From contig JASANH010000821.1 in the NCBI GenBank assembly GCA_030248295.1, positions 307,006 through 371,005 of the forward strand: 64,000 nucleotides of DNA, read 5' to 3'. The stretch is from Mesodorylaimus sp. YZB2_4. Taxonomy: Eukaryota > Nematoda > Enoplea > Dorylaimida > Dorylaimidae. The first letter of the stretch is position 1. Every line of letters begins with the position of its first letter. Below are positions 22,600-35,800 of this stretch, piece by piece. Under the pieces are notes generated by a model. The model was not told the origin of the DNA. It ran no database searches and saw only the letters and a program-made list of their open reading frames with translations. Made by a program: the position numbers and the translations under genes.

Positions 22600-25500
22600 C
22601 TTTCACTGGGAAGGTTAAATAGTCTTCTTCGTCGTCATAGGGAAGACCCTTCGTTTTTTGAGCGTTATCAAGCCGTTCTTGATACGCAGTTGGCGAGTGG
22701 CATGATCGAGAAGGTCGATGACTCTAGTGTTACTTGGGACATTGTGCATTATTTGCCACATCATGCAGTCATCACTCCGCATAAGGCAACTACGAAGTTG
22801 CGCGTGGTGTATGATGGTTCTGCGAAGTCCCTAAAGGGCAGTCAGAGTCTGAATGACTGCTTGTTGCTTGGTCCCGTGTTTTTGGTAGATGTTTGTAACT
22901 TACTCACTCGATTCCAATTGAATCCTGTAGGATTGGAAGCCGATATCGAGAGGCCTCCTCAGGTGGGCTGTCGCCTATCGATGTGACGCGGTTTTTGTGG
23001 TTGGATAATCCGCAGATTCTATCCACCGAGAATAATCTGGCGATTCATCGGTTGACGCGGGTACCTTTTGGTATTATTTCTAGCCCGTTCTTGTTGGATG
23101 CTACTATCAAGTATCATCTAGCCAGGGATGGTAGTGGGTTAGCTGACACGATTTCGAAGAATATTTATGTCGACAACATTGTTGTGGGTGTCGATTCGGA
23201 AGAAGCCGCGTCTGCATTCCATTCGGAGGCGAAGCGCATCTTTGAAGGTGCTTCAATGAATGTGCGCGAGTGGGGTTCGAACTTGGCAAAATTTCTGGCT
23301 CAGGTGCCGGAAGTTGATCGGGTCTCTACTTCTGTTGTATCTGTGCTCGGATACCTGTGGGATATGGCTCCTGATCGTTTATCTATTGCCGCTCTTTCGG
23401 ATTCGTCAGGCACTGACAATGAATCGCTTACGAAACGTATGGTGCTGCAAAACATCGCTTCATTCTTTGACCCGTTGGGGTTTTTTTTGTCCAGTCTTCG
23501 TTCCCGCGAAGGAGTTCTTGCAACAGTTGTGGGTCTTGAAGGTAGATTGGGACACTGCTTTGTCTCCAGAGTTGGTCTCCACCTGGAAAGGCATAGTGTC
23601 GGGTATGCGATCCTGGTCGCCATTGAGCTTTCCTCGATTTGGGGGTTTTCGACAAGGTTCGCAGGTTACGTTGCATGGTTTTTGCGATGCATCTCAGTCA
23701 ACGTACATTTGTGTGTGTGTGTGTATACATTTGCTTTACGACTGACGGTGTCTCGGGTAGTCATCTCGTATTTTCTAAGGCTCGTTTGGCTCCCTTGCGT
23801 AGTCTTACGTTGCCGCGATTGGAGCTTATGGCTGTCCATATTGGGAGCAAAGCTTTATCGTCTATTGAATCGAGCTTACCGTTTCCTATTGGTGAACGGT
23901 TTATTTGGACTGACTCGCAGTGCGTGCTGCACTGGTTATGTTCCAACAAGCCGCTTACTGTGTTTGTTCGAAATCGAATCGCTCAAATCAAGTCTGTGAC
24001 TGGGGTTGACTATCGATATGTTCCAACGAGGCAGAACCCAGCCGACTTGGCCTCTCGTGGTTGTTCGGCGTCTAGTTTGGGGGAGTCTCAGCTGTGGTGG
24101 CATGGTTGGTTGACTGATAAGTCGTCATGGCCACCCACTGATTTTCTCGGTTTTCCCTGTGACTCAACTTGTGCTCAGGTTGCTCTTTAAGAGCAGGCCG
24201 TATTGGTTTCGGCCGTGGTAGACGTTGAGCCTCCCTGTGGTATTGAAAGTTGTCGTTTCTCTTCACTAACTAAGCTTCTTCGTGTAACCGCATATGTGAT
24301 GCGATTCATCCAACGGGTTCAACGGCGTCCGGTTGACTCGATTGCGTTAATGGCGTCGGATATCGAGGGCGCAAGGACTCTCGGGATTTGGTTTGTGCAG
24401 CGGAAGCACTTTGCAGATGTTTTCTCTGCCTTTGCGAATAAAAAGTCTCATCCATTGATCTCTGAATTTGATCTTTGGGTTGATGGGACAGGAATTTTAC
24501 GACGTGGAGGTCGTATATCCAATTCCGGTCTTTCTGACGTCACTATTTTTCCGATTCTTCTCCCAAAGAGTGACCCTTTGACGACATTGGTTATTCGGCA
24601 TTTCCACGAAACGTTGTTTCATGTGGGTGTAGCGCACACCTTAGGTGCGATTAGGAAGGTGTTCTGGATACCGTCTGGGAGATCGTCTGGGATCTGGATA
24701 CCGTCTGGGAGATCGCAGGTTTTCAAGCTCATTCGGCCATGTTTGCGTTGTCGTCGGTTTGATGGAGGACCGTATAAGGTGCCTCATATGCCGGCCTATC
24801 CACGGTGCCGCGTTGTTGCCTCACCAGCATTTACCTACACGGGTCTCGATTATTTCGGTCCGCTGATGGTCAGGGATGTGGGGAAGGTGTGGATTTGTCT
24901 GTTTACGTGCTTGTCGACGCGGGCAGTGCACTTGGAAGTCGTGGTGGACATGACTGCTGAGGAATTTCTCCTCGCGTTTCAGCGTTTTGTTGCCCATAGG
25001 GGTAAGCCTTCTGCGATTTGGTCTGATAATGCCGCTCAGTTTAAGTTGGCGCAATCGGCTCTCGACCTCGTGTGGAGACGCATTATCCGCGATAAGACGG
25101 TTCTAACTTACATCGGTGACCAGTCGATCAAGTGGAACTTCATCGTCGAGAGGGCCCCCTGGCGCGGGGGATTCTATGAGCGTTTGGTGCGGATCGTCAA
25201 GCAGTGTATGCGAAAGAGCTTCGGTCGACTATGCTTTAGTCTCACTCAGCTTCAGACTCTGGTTTCGCAAATCGAGGCTGTAGTGAATTCGCGTCCGCTA
25301 ACGTATGTCGGCTCTGACTTCGCTTCTGGTCAGGCTCTGACTCCCGCTCGTTTCTTGCCGCTCAATGTGGGTACTGGAATGCCTGTAGTTGATCTGGCGT
25401 AGGCGCAGGATCCAAATTATGTGCAAGGGTTGTCGTCTTCTGATAAGTTGCTTGACTCATGGAAGAAGGGTCAGAGGCATTTGGAACGTTTCTGGGAACA

Positions 25501-26042
25501 GTGGCGCGATCAGTATTTGTTGAGCTCGAGAGAACAATCGCAACGTTATTTAAAAAAAGCTCGTGCGCGGTTCTCCATTTGTTCCCGCGATTGGAGATGT
25601 TGTTTTGGTTGAAAAAGAAGGCCCACGTGGGTTCTGGAAACTAGCTCGTGTTTTGTACTTGCAGAAGGATTCCGATGAGGAGATCCGGTCTGCGAAAATT
25701 GTAATGCCTACAGGGCACTCAGTCTTGCGTTTGTTAGCTCATTTGTACCCCTTGGAGGGTAGTATCAAACCTGATTCGGAGCGAGAGGCTTCGCCAGAGG
25801 AGGCACCAGATGCTACCACAGCCCCATCCACTAGTCGGGATCGACCAGTCCGAGCGGCTGCAGTTCGAGCTTCTGAAATAATCAGACAAACTCTGGCGGG
25901 GGGAGGACGTCACGGATTGAGGTGGCGTCAGTTGCAGTCTCACTGTAACAGGGCTATTTCTGATGCGAAATTTCAACAATCCCAAGGGGGGAGTCAGAAC
26001 TGGTTGGGGCAGATAAATAATACTTCGGTGCTCTTTTTCTAA
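22600..26042 (+). pseudogene. BEL/Pao retrotransposon polyprotein remnant (RT, RNase H, integrase, DUF5641)
   Basis: In order: reverse transcriptase from about 22610 (SGMIEKVD, LRVVYDGSAK, then VPFGIISSPFLLD and the active-site box as YVDN, with the second Asp replaced). A PLGF-type link leads to RNase H (PRLELMAVHIG, WTDSQCVLHW). Integrase spans about 24200-25400, with CLRCRRFDGG, LDYFGPLMV, WSDNAAQF and ERAPWRGGFYERLV supplying the DDE residues. The DUF5641 tail (SWKKGQRHLERFWEQW, LAHLYPLEGS) follows. Gag and protease are absent, so it is 5' truncated or rearranged. It is dead: frame breaks occur near 22955 and 23475 (T8 run), at a (TG)n run near 23715 and at about 25570. Internal stops are at 24188 (TAA) and 25400 (TAG). 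The integrase also has a tandem duplication around IPSGR (24665-24715). A purine run at 25984 may be the polypurine tract. Confidence 0.9.
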
Positions 26043-28141
26043 TTTCTCGTGGCTGCCTGTTCAGCACATATGCTTAAGATACCCACACTGATGAGGAGGT
26101 CTGGGCATATTAAAGTGTCAGTCGTGTGTCAGTCGTTTTTTCATGTGTTGCAGTCGTGTATCGTGATATTGAGTTTGAAGAAATTGAATTTGGAGTGTTA
26201 ACATTCGATATTGGGTGCAATGAGGGTGGGCATAAGGGTGTAAAATGTTGACGATGTTAATTTGGGTAACGTGATGGGTTGGTTGGGCCAATTGAGTTTA
26301 TTTACAGTGCATATTTAGGGTTGTTTGCTTGCTGGGAGACGATTTAATCTTGTGGGTTTTTTTTGAAATTGATGGGATTTGTTTAGAGGCACAGTTGTCC
26401 TTTTTCCTTTTTTGGCTGTGGGAGTGTCGCGAAGGTGTACACGCGATTATACTAACGTGCATTTCCACTTATTCCAGTGCTCATCCGCATAGTGTGGTCT
26501 CCAAGACAGTTTGACCTTTCTTTTCTATCTAGTTCTCTTTTGCACCGAGACAAGGCAGGATTATCTGGTTTGTTCTATGATAGGATGGCCTTTGTGTGTT
26601 TTCATCTCCACTTACTACCTTGGGTTTGGTGCAGGACGGTGGTGTCCTTTGCGTTCCTGGTGTGTGGTGTATGAAGGAAAAGTTGTGCCCATTTTGTTCC
26701 CAGCACCACATCGACGACTTGTCCATATTCACGGATACAGCTCTGCAAATGTCGTGAAACTATTCCACTGCATCCACGACAAGATGATCGGCGTTGAACA
26801 ATTCTCTTTCTCCTCAACTGCCACGTTGGCAATTTTTGAATCACGTGTAGAACGCATTCTAAACCAGCATTGTCCGACCACATCGATCAACTACCATCCC
26901 GCCAAGTCGGAAACTGGTCCTGGGGAAGGGTTCGGGACGACTCAGGGAGTTGGCCTGAGGAGTCGCACTCGTACTAGCTCGTACTAGTTGTCTTACGCGA
27001 ATACACACAAGGTATATAGTCGTCCTAAATGAGTTGACTTGTCCTGGATTTTATGCAACGGGGCCTGGACTTCTGTATTTGGCAGAAAAGCGATCAAATT
27101 CGCATTCGTTCCACAATACATGTAGTGGTTGTTCTTATGCACGTTCCCACGGGTGTAGATGCGTTGTGATCTTTGCATCATAGCAGTCTGGAAAAGCCAA
27201 CTTGTTTGGAGCAAGTTTTTGAGAATTTTTGGACAGGACTATTTCGGAACAAACGGCCTCATGAAACAACCTTATCCAGGTCATTTCTAACGGCAAGCAC
27301 GGCACGCACTGGGCATACTTGTTTCTGCTCACAAGAAATGCGAGCATGTCCTGAGCAGCAATTGGTTTAAGTCCATACCCTATTTAAGACATACACTGAG
27401 CTGTTAGCAAGGTTTTCTTACTTTGACGTTTATGAGACACTGCCCATGCTGCGCATTAGTTCTTTTGGAGCTAGAAACCTTTAAAATCAATCGAAGTCCG
27501 ATCGGATTCACGAAGGAAGTCTTCAGTGAATGAGAAAGGTACACATTCATGTGGAAACCGTGTGGGCTGTCATGCACAGTATTCAAGTGGATTAGCGAAA
27601 TCGGGCACATACGTTTCATTGGAGGCTCCCCACTTGGGTCCTTGACTGTATCTTTTTTGTTTTTGCTACCCACCCGTCAAGTGCTTGTTATTCCTTCTAC
27701 CGCTCAGCGAGTGATCGCGTCTCTCCCTCTTTCGCCACTCCCTCTTTTCGGCGGGAAATCGAGTATCACTGAAGTGAACACCCATGTTTCTTCCAAGCTG
27801 CTTTCCAGGCGTGGATGTCGCGCACGAGTAAGCAGGCGGCAACCGGACAACTAGCTTCCCACCTAAGAACGAAAACATCAGAACTGGACAGATTTTGTTT
27901 AATTTGCGGAAAAGATTTATGTTGAGGCCCTTTGTTTTTGTGAGGCGCTAGATTAGGCCAGATTTCGAATTTGTACAACTCCGCAACTCCTAAGTTCCAT
28001 TTTTTACAACCTCGGCTTGGGGTGCTTTGATTGTTCCATTCAAATTGCATCAATAGCCGCTTCAACTCACTTCAATTACCCATTTTGTCTGATAAAAGCT
28101 GCTTTCCAGGCGGTCTAGGCCACTTAAACTATACAGGCGCT
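26043..28141. other. 2.1-kb region after the BEL/Pao remnant
   Basis: The first part probably includes the element's 3' untranslated region or LTR (repeated GTGTCAGTCGT near 26120), but I cannot find a matching 5' LTR to prove it. Open frames up to 158 codons (26511-26987, 27549-27854) are unrecognised and overlap frames on the other strand. Confidence 0.4.
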
Positions 28142-31100
28142 ATGGCTGGCCACCCTTGCTCTGCCTTGGTTTTCTCCGTTGTAATGTTGCTCATACATGG
28201 CTGGCTTGTTGCCCGTTCAATACCTGACCAAGATTCGCTGCGATTTGTGCACGTGGTAAGTTATATGATTCTCAGCTAATAGGCCTGTTTATCAGTTGGC
28301 AGCTACTACCGATAGGTGTGGCGTCACGGGGATAGAACACCAGAATTCAAGCCATTTCCAACTGACCCAAACCAACTATGGGCGTGGCCGGAAGGATGGG
28401 GCGAACTAACCAAGGTAAGTCTGCATCGATTTTTCTCTCCGTGTCCCTTCTTGCGAATATTAATATAAGTAAGCCGTGCACTGTTGAATGACGAGACAAA
28501 TGCTGTGAGTTTCAGAAAGGTATGCTCCAGCATTATCGATTGGGACAATATCTTCGGAGGCGATATATTGATGCAGGTTTCTTGTCTATGGATTACAATT
28601 CCAGCGAGGTACATCTACTGTATGGGTTTGACAAACCCTTCATCTGATATCTCGTACCTTTGCCAGATCTACAGTATGTCAGCAGCACAGATTGCAATCG
28701 CACTATAATGAGTGCTTTGTCCAATTTGGCGGGAATGTATCCACTCGTCGCTAACTGCAGTTGGCGAGAGGGCATGACATGGCAGCCGATTCCTGTACAT
28801 AGTGCGCCGGGTGATCCGGTAAACAATCCAATTCTATTAGCATGCCTGGAGCTTGGCCTACTAAAGTGACATTTTTAGACCGCCTGGGTGCAACGGCCAT
28901 GCCCTACAGCAGATGCGATCATTAAAAATGAATTAATGCAATCAGAAGAAGTCAAGTCGATTGTATTTGAGAATGCAGATTTTTTAAATTTCTTAAGAAA
29001 CTCTACTGGGCTGCCGTTGGCCGCTTTAAATCATATAGCATATGTTTATGACCCTCTAAATTGCGAAGTAAGCTTTCATTAAGGAGAAACTGCATTGTAT
29101 AATTTTCATCAAGTCTTTTTCAGCGCCTGCACAATTACACTTGGCCATCTTGGGTGACAGAAGATATTTTCGCCAAGATTACTAAACTTCATTATCTGAC
29201 CTCGCAGTTTTACTATCATGATTACCGTGTGCAAAGACTCAAAGGCGGTAAGAATGAATTGCATTGCAAGCCAAGTCCGACATTGGGTCCAGAAACCCAA
29301 TTCAAAACCCAACCCATTTTTTTGGGTTTTTGGGTTCGGTCGGGCCGGGTTTTTAGACAGGATGAATTCGAGTTGTGGAGGTTGACTTTTTTCGAGCCCA
29401 AGCCAAAAAACCACTTTTCCGCTCGGGGTGCCCTATTTGTTAGCATGAGCATGTGGTTGATTGGCACAGCGTTTTGAAGCCACTGCGACATGATGTCCGT
29501 TGGTTTCGAATCAACAGTGCTTCAAACACGTACCCAGTGCCTCTCTCAGCAAATGACATGAAGATCTGACTTGATCTCTTGCCGACTCAGTCAGAGATCA
29601 GGTCAGTCAGGTCCTAGTTTCTAAAGTTTGAAAGCTTGGTCGGTCAGAGTCCTAAAAGAAACCTCTTGCTTTTTTGACAAGGAGTGGGTTTGAGTTTTTG
29701 GCTGGGTTCAGAGGGTGAGTTCTTGCCTTGAAACAGGTATTTCCTGCAAATTTATACATAGACTACAGAGAAATTATGTCTGCAAGAAGCCAATTTTGCA
29801 GAAATTTTACCTACGGGCTCCCACACCTCACCCCACCTCACCCACCTCAAGGATGAGTGCCAATCGGCGCTCATCCTCGAGCTCTAAATTATAGCATATT
29901 CGTTCAATTTTTTGTTGGCCCCCTAAGACCCCAAAATCTTGCGGGGCCGCCTGACTGCCAATGCCGGTCTATTGGCTGGTGAATATGATAGCGGTAGACC
30001 AACCGGTCGGGGAACAGGGCTAGTAAGATACTGTAAGTGCCCTGGTGAAAAATGGTCTCTTCGCTGGGGTCATTTTATTTGTAGCTTGCAGCGCGAAAAA
30101 GGAATGGTCGTTGAGATACGTGTGAGCAGGATACTTCTCAGGTGTCAGGTTGTTTTTGGAGGAGTCCAAGAGCCGAAGTTTGAGGTGCAGTCTGATTAGC
30201 TCACGCCAGTTGATCACCTGTTAGATAAGTTGTTTCTGGTATCCCTGCAGATCTTTCTGCAGGTAGATAAAGATGCGAGTAGGGCACGACTCAATCAACT
30301 GCTCAAAAATGTGTTCATCGTTAGGTCAACTTTGTGAGTCAAAATGCAGCGTCAAAATGTGCCACGCGGTGCCCTGGGGCCAGGGGAGACTCTTCGAATA
30401 ACCTCACAACTTCTCTCTGGACGAAGACTTTCGAGTAAAGCCACCACGCGAGGACTGCTTTCCGTCAAGTCGCTTAGTAAGGAATGAAAGTGGTTTTTCT
30501 GGGTTTTAGGCAATTTTTCCATAAACACTGGGCTTTTATGAGTTGGGTTGGATTGGGTTCACCAGCGAATGGGTCGGGTTTGACTTCAAAATTTTTGGGT
30601 TGGATTTTGGTCGAACTGTGAACCCATTATCGGACCGGGATGGCAAGTAATGGAATGCGTACTACTGAATGTGTCAGACGTGTATCAGTAGCACAAGTTG
30701 CAGAGCGCAAATGTTGAGTGGCTTTTAGGGCTGCTATTTGGGGATATCGCTACCCGGTTTGTGAACAAAGCTCAAAAATCTGCTTTGATACAGCCGCCCA
30801 ACTTAAAATATTACGCTTACTCAGCGGTAAGAATCGTATTTGCCAGCTAAATATTTCTGGATGGAAACTAGCCTTGTTTCTTTGCGTTTTTTCTTTTTAC
30901 TATGTTTTTAGTTTTCAAAGCTGTACTCTGGAACAAAAATTTATTTGGTTTTTTGGTGCATGAAATCATTGTGGCATTCAAACTTTTTACTCTCACAGTC
31001 AGTGATTTCTTGCTAGAGGAATCCTGGTAGATTAGAAAAGCAGCGCTGACATGAAAAAACAGCAGATAACACTTTATGAAAGAGCTCGTGTCTTTGCAGC

Positions 31101-31449
31101 ACGATACAACGATTTTGAGTCAGTTAGAGAACTTTGGTGCTTATGATGGCTATTTTCCTCCGTACGCCAGTGCTCTGTTGTACGAGCTCCATGAAAGGCA
31201 AACAGGACGATTCACCGTCGAAGTAAAATTATGTCTTTGACTCCTCTGTCTACATTCTAGTTTTCATGCTCATACCTTTAGATTTATTATTCGAAAGATC
31301 AAGGTTCCACGCCACTTCTGCCGATCACTGTAAAAGGCTGTGGAGGCCCTGTCTGCGATTTGGACACGTTTGCAGAGATCGCAAGGAATCGCACTCCAAG
31401 CGACTGGTTCGCCGAATGTGGGCTAACCAGCAAGGGGCTTGGTGGATAG
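28142..31449 (+). CDS. histidine acid phosphatase, copy B (nine exons)
   Basis: Exons: 28142-28255, 28316-28414, 28516-28608, 28675-28818, 28879-29067, 29124-29247, 30729-30826, 31100-31222 and 31282-31449. They encode 383 residues. The signal peptide runs through ALVFSVVMLLIHGWL. The catalytic RHGDRTP motif opens exon 2 and HDTT opens exon 8. N-glycosylation sites such as NRTI and NYTW suit a lysosomal or secreted enzyme. Seven of the nine exons have exactly the same length as in copy A. Exon 4 is three codons shorter and uses an acceptor at 28674, because the acceptor equivalent to copy A's would run into a stop. Intron 6 is 1.48 kb against 56 bases in copy A, because a hAT-like element inserted there. 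The enzyme looks intact. Confidence 0.92.
29271..30639. mobile_element. hAT-like non-autonomous element in an acid phosphatase intron
   Basis: It occupies most of intron 6 of copy B. The ends are imperfect inverted repeats: CCAAGTCCGACATTGGG at the left, and CCCGGTCCGATAATGGG read inward from the right (13 of 17). Subterminal copies of GGGTTGG/AACCCAACCC follow. The flanks ATTGCAAG (29263-29270) and ATGGCAAG (30640-30647) look like an 8-bp duplication with one mutation. Copy A has no insert at this position. No transposase is encoded. A 16-bp-arm palindrome (CTCAAGGATGAGTGCC and complement) sits near 29858. Confidence 0.65.
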
Positions 31450-32871
31450 TCGGCAACTTAACTTTTTTTTTGGCTTTGAGTGAGAAAGTTTTCGTTATTA
31501 CTCGAGAATTTTTGGTGTTCCTAAGCTAGGGCTCTATATCTTTGTTTTTCCTGTTAGTCGTGAACTTTATCCCGTGCGTTCAAATTTTGGTCCGCTGGAA
31601 AAAATGCCTGCAGCCTCAACAGCGAGTTCAACTCCCCGCAGTGAGCCGCCATCGAGTGCGCATACCTGCGCTTGTTATACAAATTTATGTTTATGTTCAG
31701 CTTTTCCTATACGACGTAGTGACTAACATTTGCGACGAAACGGACGAATGCATTTTAAAGCATGGCTAATGGAAAATCCATATAATATAATGTGTGTAGT
31801 GCGCCTAAGCCTAAGACTTATCGTTAGCCGTGCATTTTATTCAGTGTCCAACTTGTACGGAGGGAGTTAAAAAAGTTCGAAGCCTGAGAACCTTCCGCAT
31901 GAGCTGCAGCAGTGAAATTTGTACTTTACACTGCAACACATCCCACTAGAATCCCTACAAAAAATCACGCCGATTCATCCATGCATTCTTGAGATATGGT
32001 CATCTATTTGGAAGTGGGTCAGAGAAACTACAAATTCGACAAATGACCAAGGTTTAAACAAGCGCATTGGTCTCAGGGAATGTTATGTCGAAAATAAATA
32101 AGCATCACCTTGCACAGTTTCAATTGACATGTGGTCAGGCTACGAACTTTTTGAACTCCCCTCGTAATGCAGCAGAAAATATGGCGGTTCATGACTTCCA
32201 TGCACCATGTTCATGATACTGCGTGTATGTGTCCCCTCGAATGAGCCAGCGTTTTCTGATGGGAGAAAACTTGAACATGACTTTGTTATAGAACTACCCT
32301 GATAAGATGCTGGTGCTGCTCTGACAAGACGGACCATATCCAGTACTGTATTTTGATAAAATATTGATCTTGTATCACTGATTTCTGCCCTTTATATTTG
32401 CTTTGCTGAGTGGGCATGCCCACAAGAAATACTACAGACAATGCTTGCAGTACAGTACTTACGCTCAAGGTCAGCCTTTATACGGCAGCTTGTAGGGTGG
32501 GCTGTATTTGCTGGCCGCGCATACGGTAGCAGTGATGAGACTCTGTCAGGCACCTGTCGTGTCGTCCAAAAGGGAACAACATCATCGGGTCCCTCTTGTG
32601 AGTCACTAGTAATCTATTACTCGGCAGCAGATTTGTCATTACTCCTATCCAACCTCCATGTTTGGTTTCCGAACATCTGCTAGGCTTTCTTCGATTTGAA
32701 TAACATTATCTATTTCTCAGAAGTAGGATCACAACATTTCTGCTCTCTTTCTCCCGCCGTTCTTCCTCTCTTCTCCCGTGTGCTCACCTGCCCGTCTTCC
32801 AGCGCGCACTTCTCTCATATGCCGAGTTTGTATCTGCATGCATCTCCTTGCTCACGCGATGCTCATGAAAA
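31450..32871. other. 1.4-kb intergenic region, no recognisable gene
   Basis: Only short overlapping frames with no domain; several TACAGTAC/TACTGTA-type short palindromes lie between 32340 and 32460. Confidence 0.5.
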
Positions 32872-35800
32872 ATGTATGCTTCACCTTATTTTCGCCCCTG
32901 TTGTACAACTTTACATTTCTTATTGATATCTGCTTCAATCGCTTATTTTTTATGGGATCCTGCCTCTGCTCAACCACCGTCTGACCACGACAGGCCGAAA
33001 CTGCAATATCAAGCGTGGCAACACTTTATGCAAGAATGCGAAGCCGAGCTGCCAGATGAATGCCCAACCTGTAAGAGTTATGAAATCTAGTTATTGGTGG
33101 AGTTTTTTTAAAAGGTGATGCTTTGTAGTTATCAAAGCTTTGGGTCAAAACTGTTCCATGGACAACGAGTGTCTAACCCCAGCTAAATGTCTGGATTTTA
33201 AATGTCATTGCCCCGAAACTTATCTTCCATCTGGTGGACGATGTGTTCAAGGTGAGTGTTTTTCGTGCTGCAGAGGCTCCTCTGGCTGCAGATCCTCTGC
33301 AAGGAGAATGCAGGGGGTGTCACCCGTCGGGGTGATGTTTTAGCCATGAAACAGCTCGGGTGTCTTGGCTGGCTGCCCTGAGTTTTCGATGTGCTGCAAA
33401 AGCTCCACGTCATTATATCAAGAAATATGGACCCAGAAGGTGCCTGCGGTCGCGCGTTGAGTTGCTGAGAAAACAAGGGATTGATGAGAGTTTTCCGGGA
33501 ACTAAGCCAGAATCAGAAGCTGCCCCTCTCCTCCAGCTCAACCCTCTTCTTTGCATGCGTGTGCGCGAAATATCCAGATGGACTAACGGAATGACCAAAC
33601 CCACCCTCCGCGAGGATCCATGTACAGTAAAGCCGTGCGGTAGCTACGCTAATAAGTAAAATCCCTGATTCGCCCTAGGCCAAACCAGGGCTGACCAGAG
33701 GATGGCTCAAGCCACAGGAACAATCCCACGCAGTGCTCAGTTTATTGGCAACGCACCACAAGGGTCGTGTAGACTCGCAATTCGGGAGGAGCCTCGCGCG
33801 TCAGCCATCAAAAGTGTTCTTACCTGAGCCCGAAGCACTCATGGAACAAGTTCAGAACATGAACTCAAGACCAGTCCTAAACCGATGGCTGCAACCCAAC
33901 ATTGGCAGTCGACCTTGATCTCGCTCTCAGTCGTGCATGGGACTTGAGGGAGGCAGATCAGTTCCCTGAACCAGTGTACCAATAGGCCAGAGAAACTAGT
34001 CATGCTTATTACAGTACATAAGTCCAGATGGTTCATGTGGATCAGCTTTAGGAGTGCCTCTCCGCAAAGTACACTAGTAACAGGTCCGCACCTGGAATCC
34101 AATATAGGTAATGCATCTTCTATCCCAGGTATCTTCTAATCCCATCTTTCTTCCTCCTTGCAGCTGGTCTCAATCAAAGCTGCGTCAACGGGCAATGTGC
34201 TGCACCGTTTGTGTGCACACGACGCGACACTTGTGATTGTCCGCCGGACACAGACCCCACATCAACTGGATGCCAGCCTAGTGAGTTCCTGTTTTCTCCG
34301 ACTTCATTTCTTCGTCAAAGTTTGTCTTTCAAGGATGTAACGAAGGTGAACTGGTAGCCAATGGCGTCTGCGTTAAGTGTAAGTAAAGCTAATATTTGGG
34401 ACTTTTCATGCAGACATACAAAAAATGCTTCCAGTAGAAAAGATCGGTGGTCGATGCAACAGCAGTGTTCAATGCCAAGCTGCATTTTCGCATTGCAAAA
34501 ATGAAAAGTGCGAGTGCATTGCAGGCACGAGAGAACGTAACGGGGAGTGTCAAGTCAGTAAGTAGACCTCGACATGGTATGACTGAAAACAAAGTTAAAA
34601 ACAATTTTTAGCTTATGTTTGCCCTGATGGTCAGAAACCCTTAGACGACCCTCAACGACGTGACGAGATTGTGCGATGTTACAGCCAGACATGTTCTAGT
34701 CAGCAGTTTCCAAGCAAGCCTGCCAAGATCAAAGTGGACACGTGCCCGCTCGGCAGCTACTGCGTTTTTCCCTCATTCCAAGATTTGGCGGGGTTTTGTT
34801 GTCCAGAGAAACCGTATTGCCCTTTTGGTGAGCCATTAGCGAACAAGATTTGTGTGAATCCTCGAAGCGAGAATGAACGATGCCCGCCATCGACTCACCA
34901 CTGCTACGTCGGGCTGAGAGGACCGACTTGTTGCCCGCTCTCGTGTCCATCCATACAAGGCCGAGTGGCTGTCATTGACAAAGGTATCTGCTACCCGAGA
35001 AAATATCTGGGCGAAGAATGCACGGTCAGTGGACAGTGCCCACCACCCTCCACGTGCAATAAGATTTGCCAGTGTCCCGCAGGATATTTGAAACAGTTTA
35101 GTCCGCAAGGCGAGAAGTGCGTAAAGTTATGCCAGCCGGGCGAGGTACTCGTCAGATCCGAGTGCCTACCTTTATCAGTACCCTCGAAACCGTGTACTCA
35201 CAGTTCGCAATGTACGGCTGGGAGTAGATGTTTCAATGGCAAGTGTGAGTGCCCGTGCGGGACTGCCCTCTATAACGGACACTGCATTGAAAGTGAGTTG
35301 CGTCTGGGCTCATCTCTCCTAGCCTGCGAAGTAACAAAGTGAGTTTTACAGAGCCTCGATGTCCAAACTTTGGATCAGGTATTCACGATCCAATTACCAT
35401 TGGAAACGGGACCGTGGTCGAATGCTCTCCAATGGCTGCTTCAGCTGGAAATGCCACATGTCCTGAAAAATCCTTTTGCTATCCAGCGATGGTTTATTCA
35501 GGTGGCATATGCTGCCCCTTTCCAGGTGAGGGCTTACATCTGGAATGGATCTGGTCTAAGCACTGTCTGCTCTGTAGAGCCTATTTGTAACTTTGGCCAG
35601 CAACCGCCAGCTGATCGTCGTGGAGATATTCAAAAATGTGAGCTTCCATCGTTGACTGGGGGCCGGGAACAATGCCCACGTGATCAATATTGCCACGATT
35701 ACATGCTCACTCTTCTGCCATCCCTCAATCGATTGGTAGATCGGAAGGGTGTTTGCTGCTGGGAGTCGCAACTTGGCGCCTCGAGCAGTCGCTGGTCAAC

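Larger units (their letters stand above)
19065..22600. other. 3.5-kb intergenic region, no recognisable gene
   Basis: No frame shows a known domain. A tRNA-like sequence (20326-20405) and a degenerate tandem duplication (21767-21888) are listed separately. A minus-strand frame of 115 codons (22606-22259) has acidic, protein-like composition, but I recognise no family and find no start or splice context. Confidence 0.45.

Noticed and set aside
22259..22606. Minus-strand frame of 115 codons with acidic, protein-like composition.
   Set aside because: No family, start context or splice partners, and it abuts the truncated end of the BEL/Pao remnant; kept only as a note in the intergenic entry.
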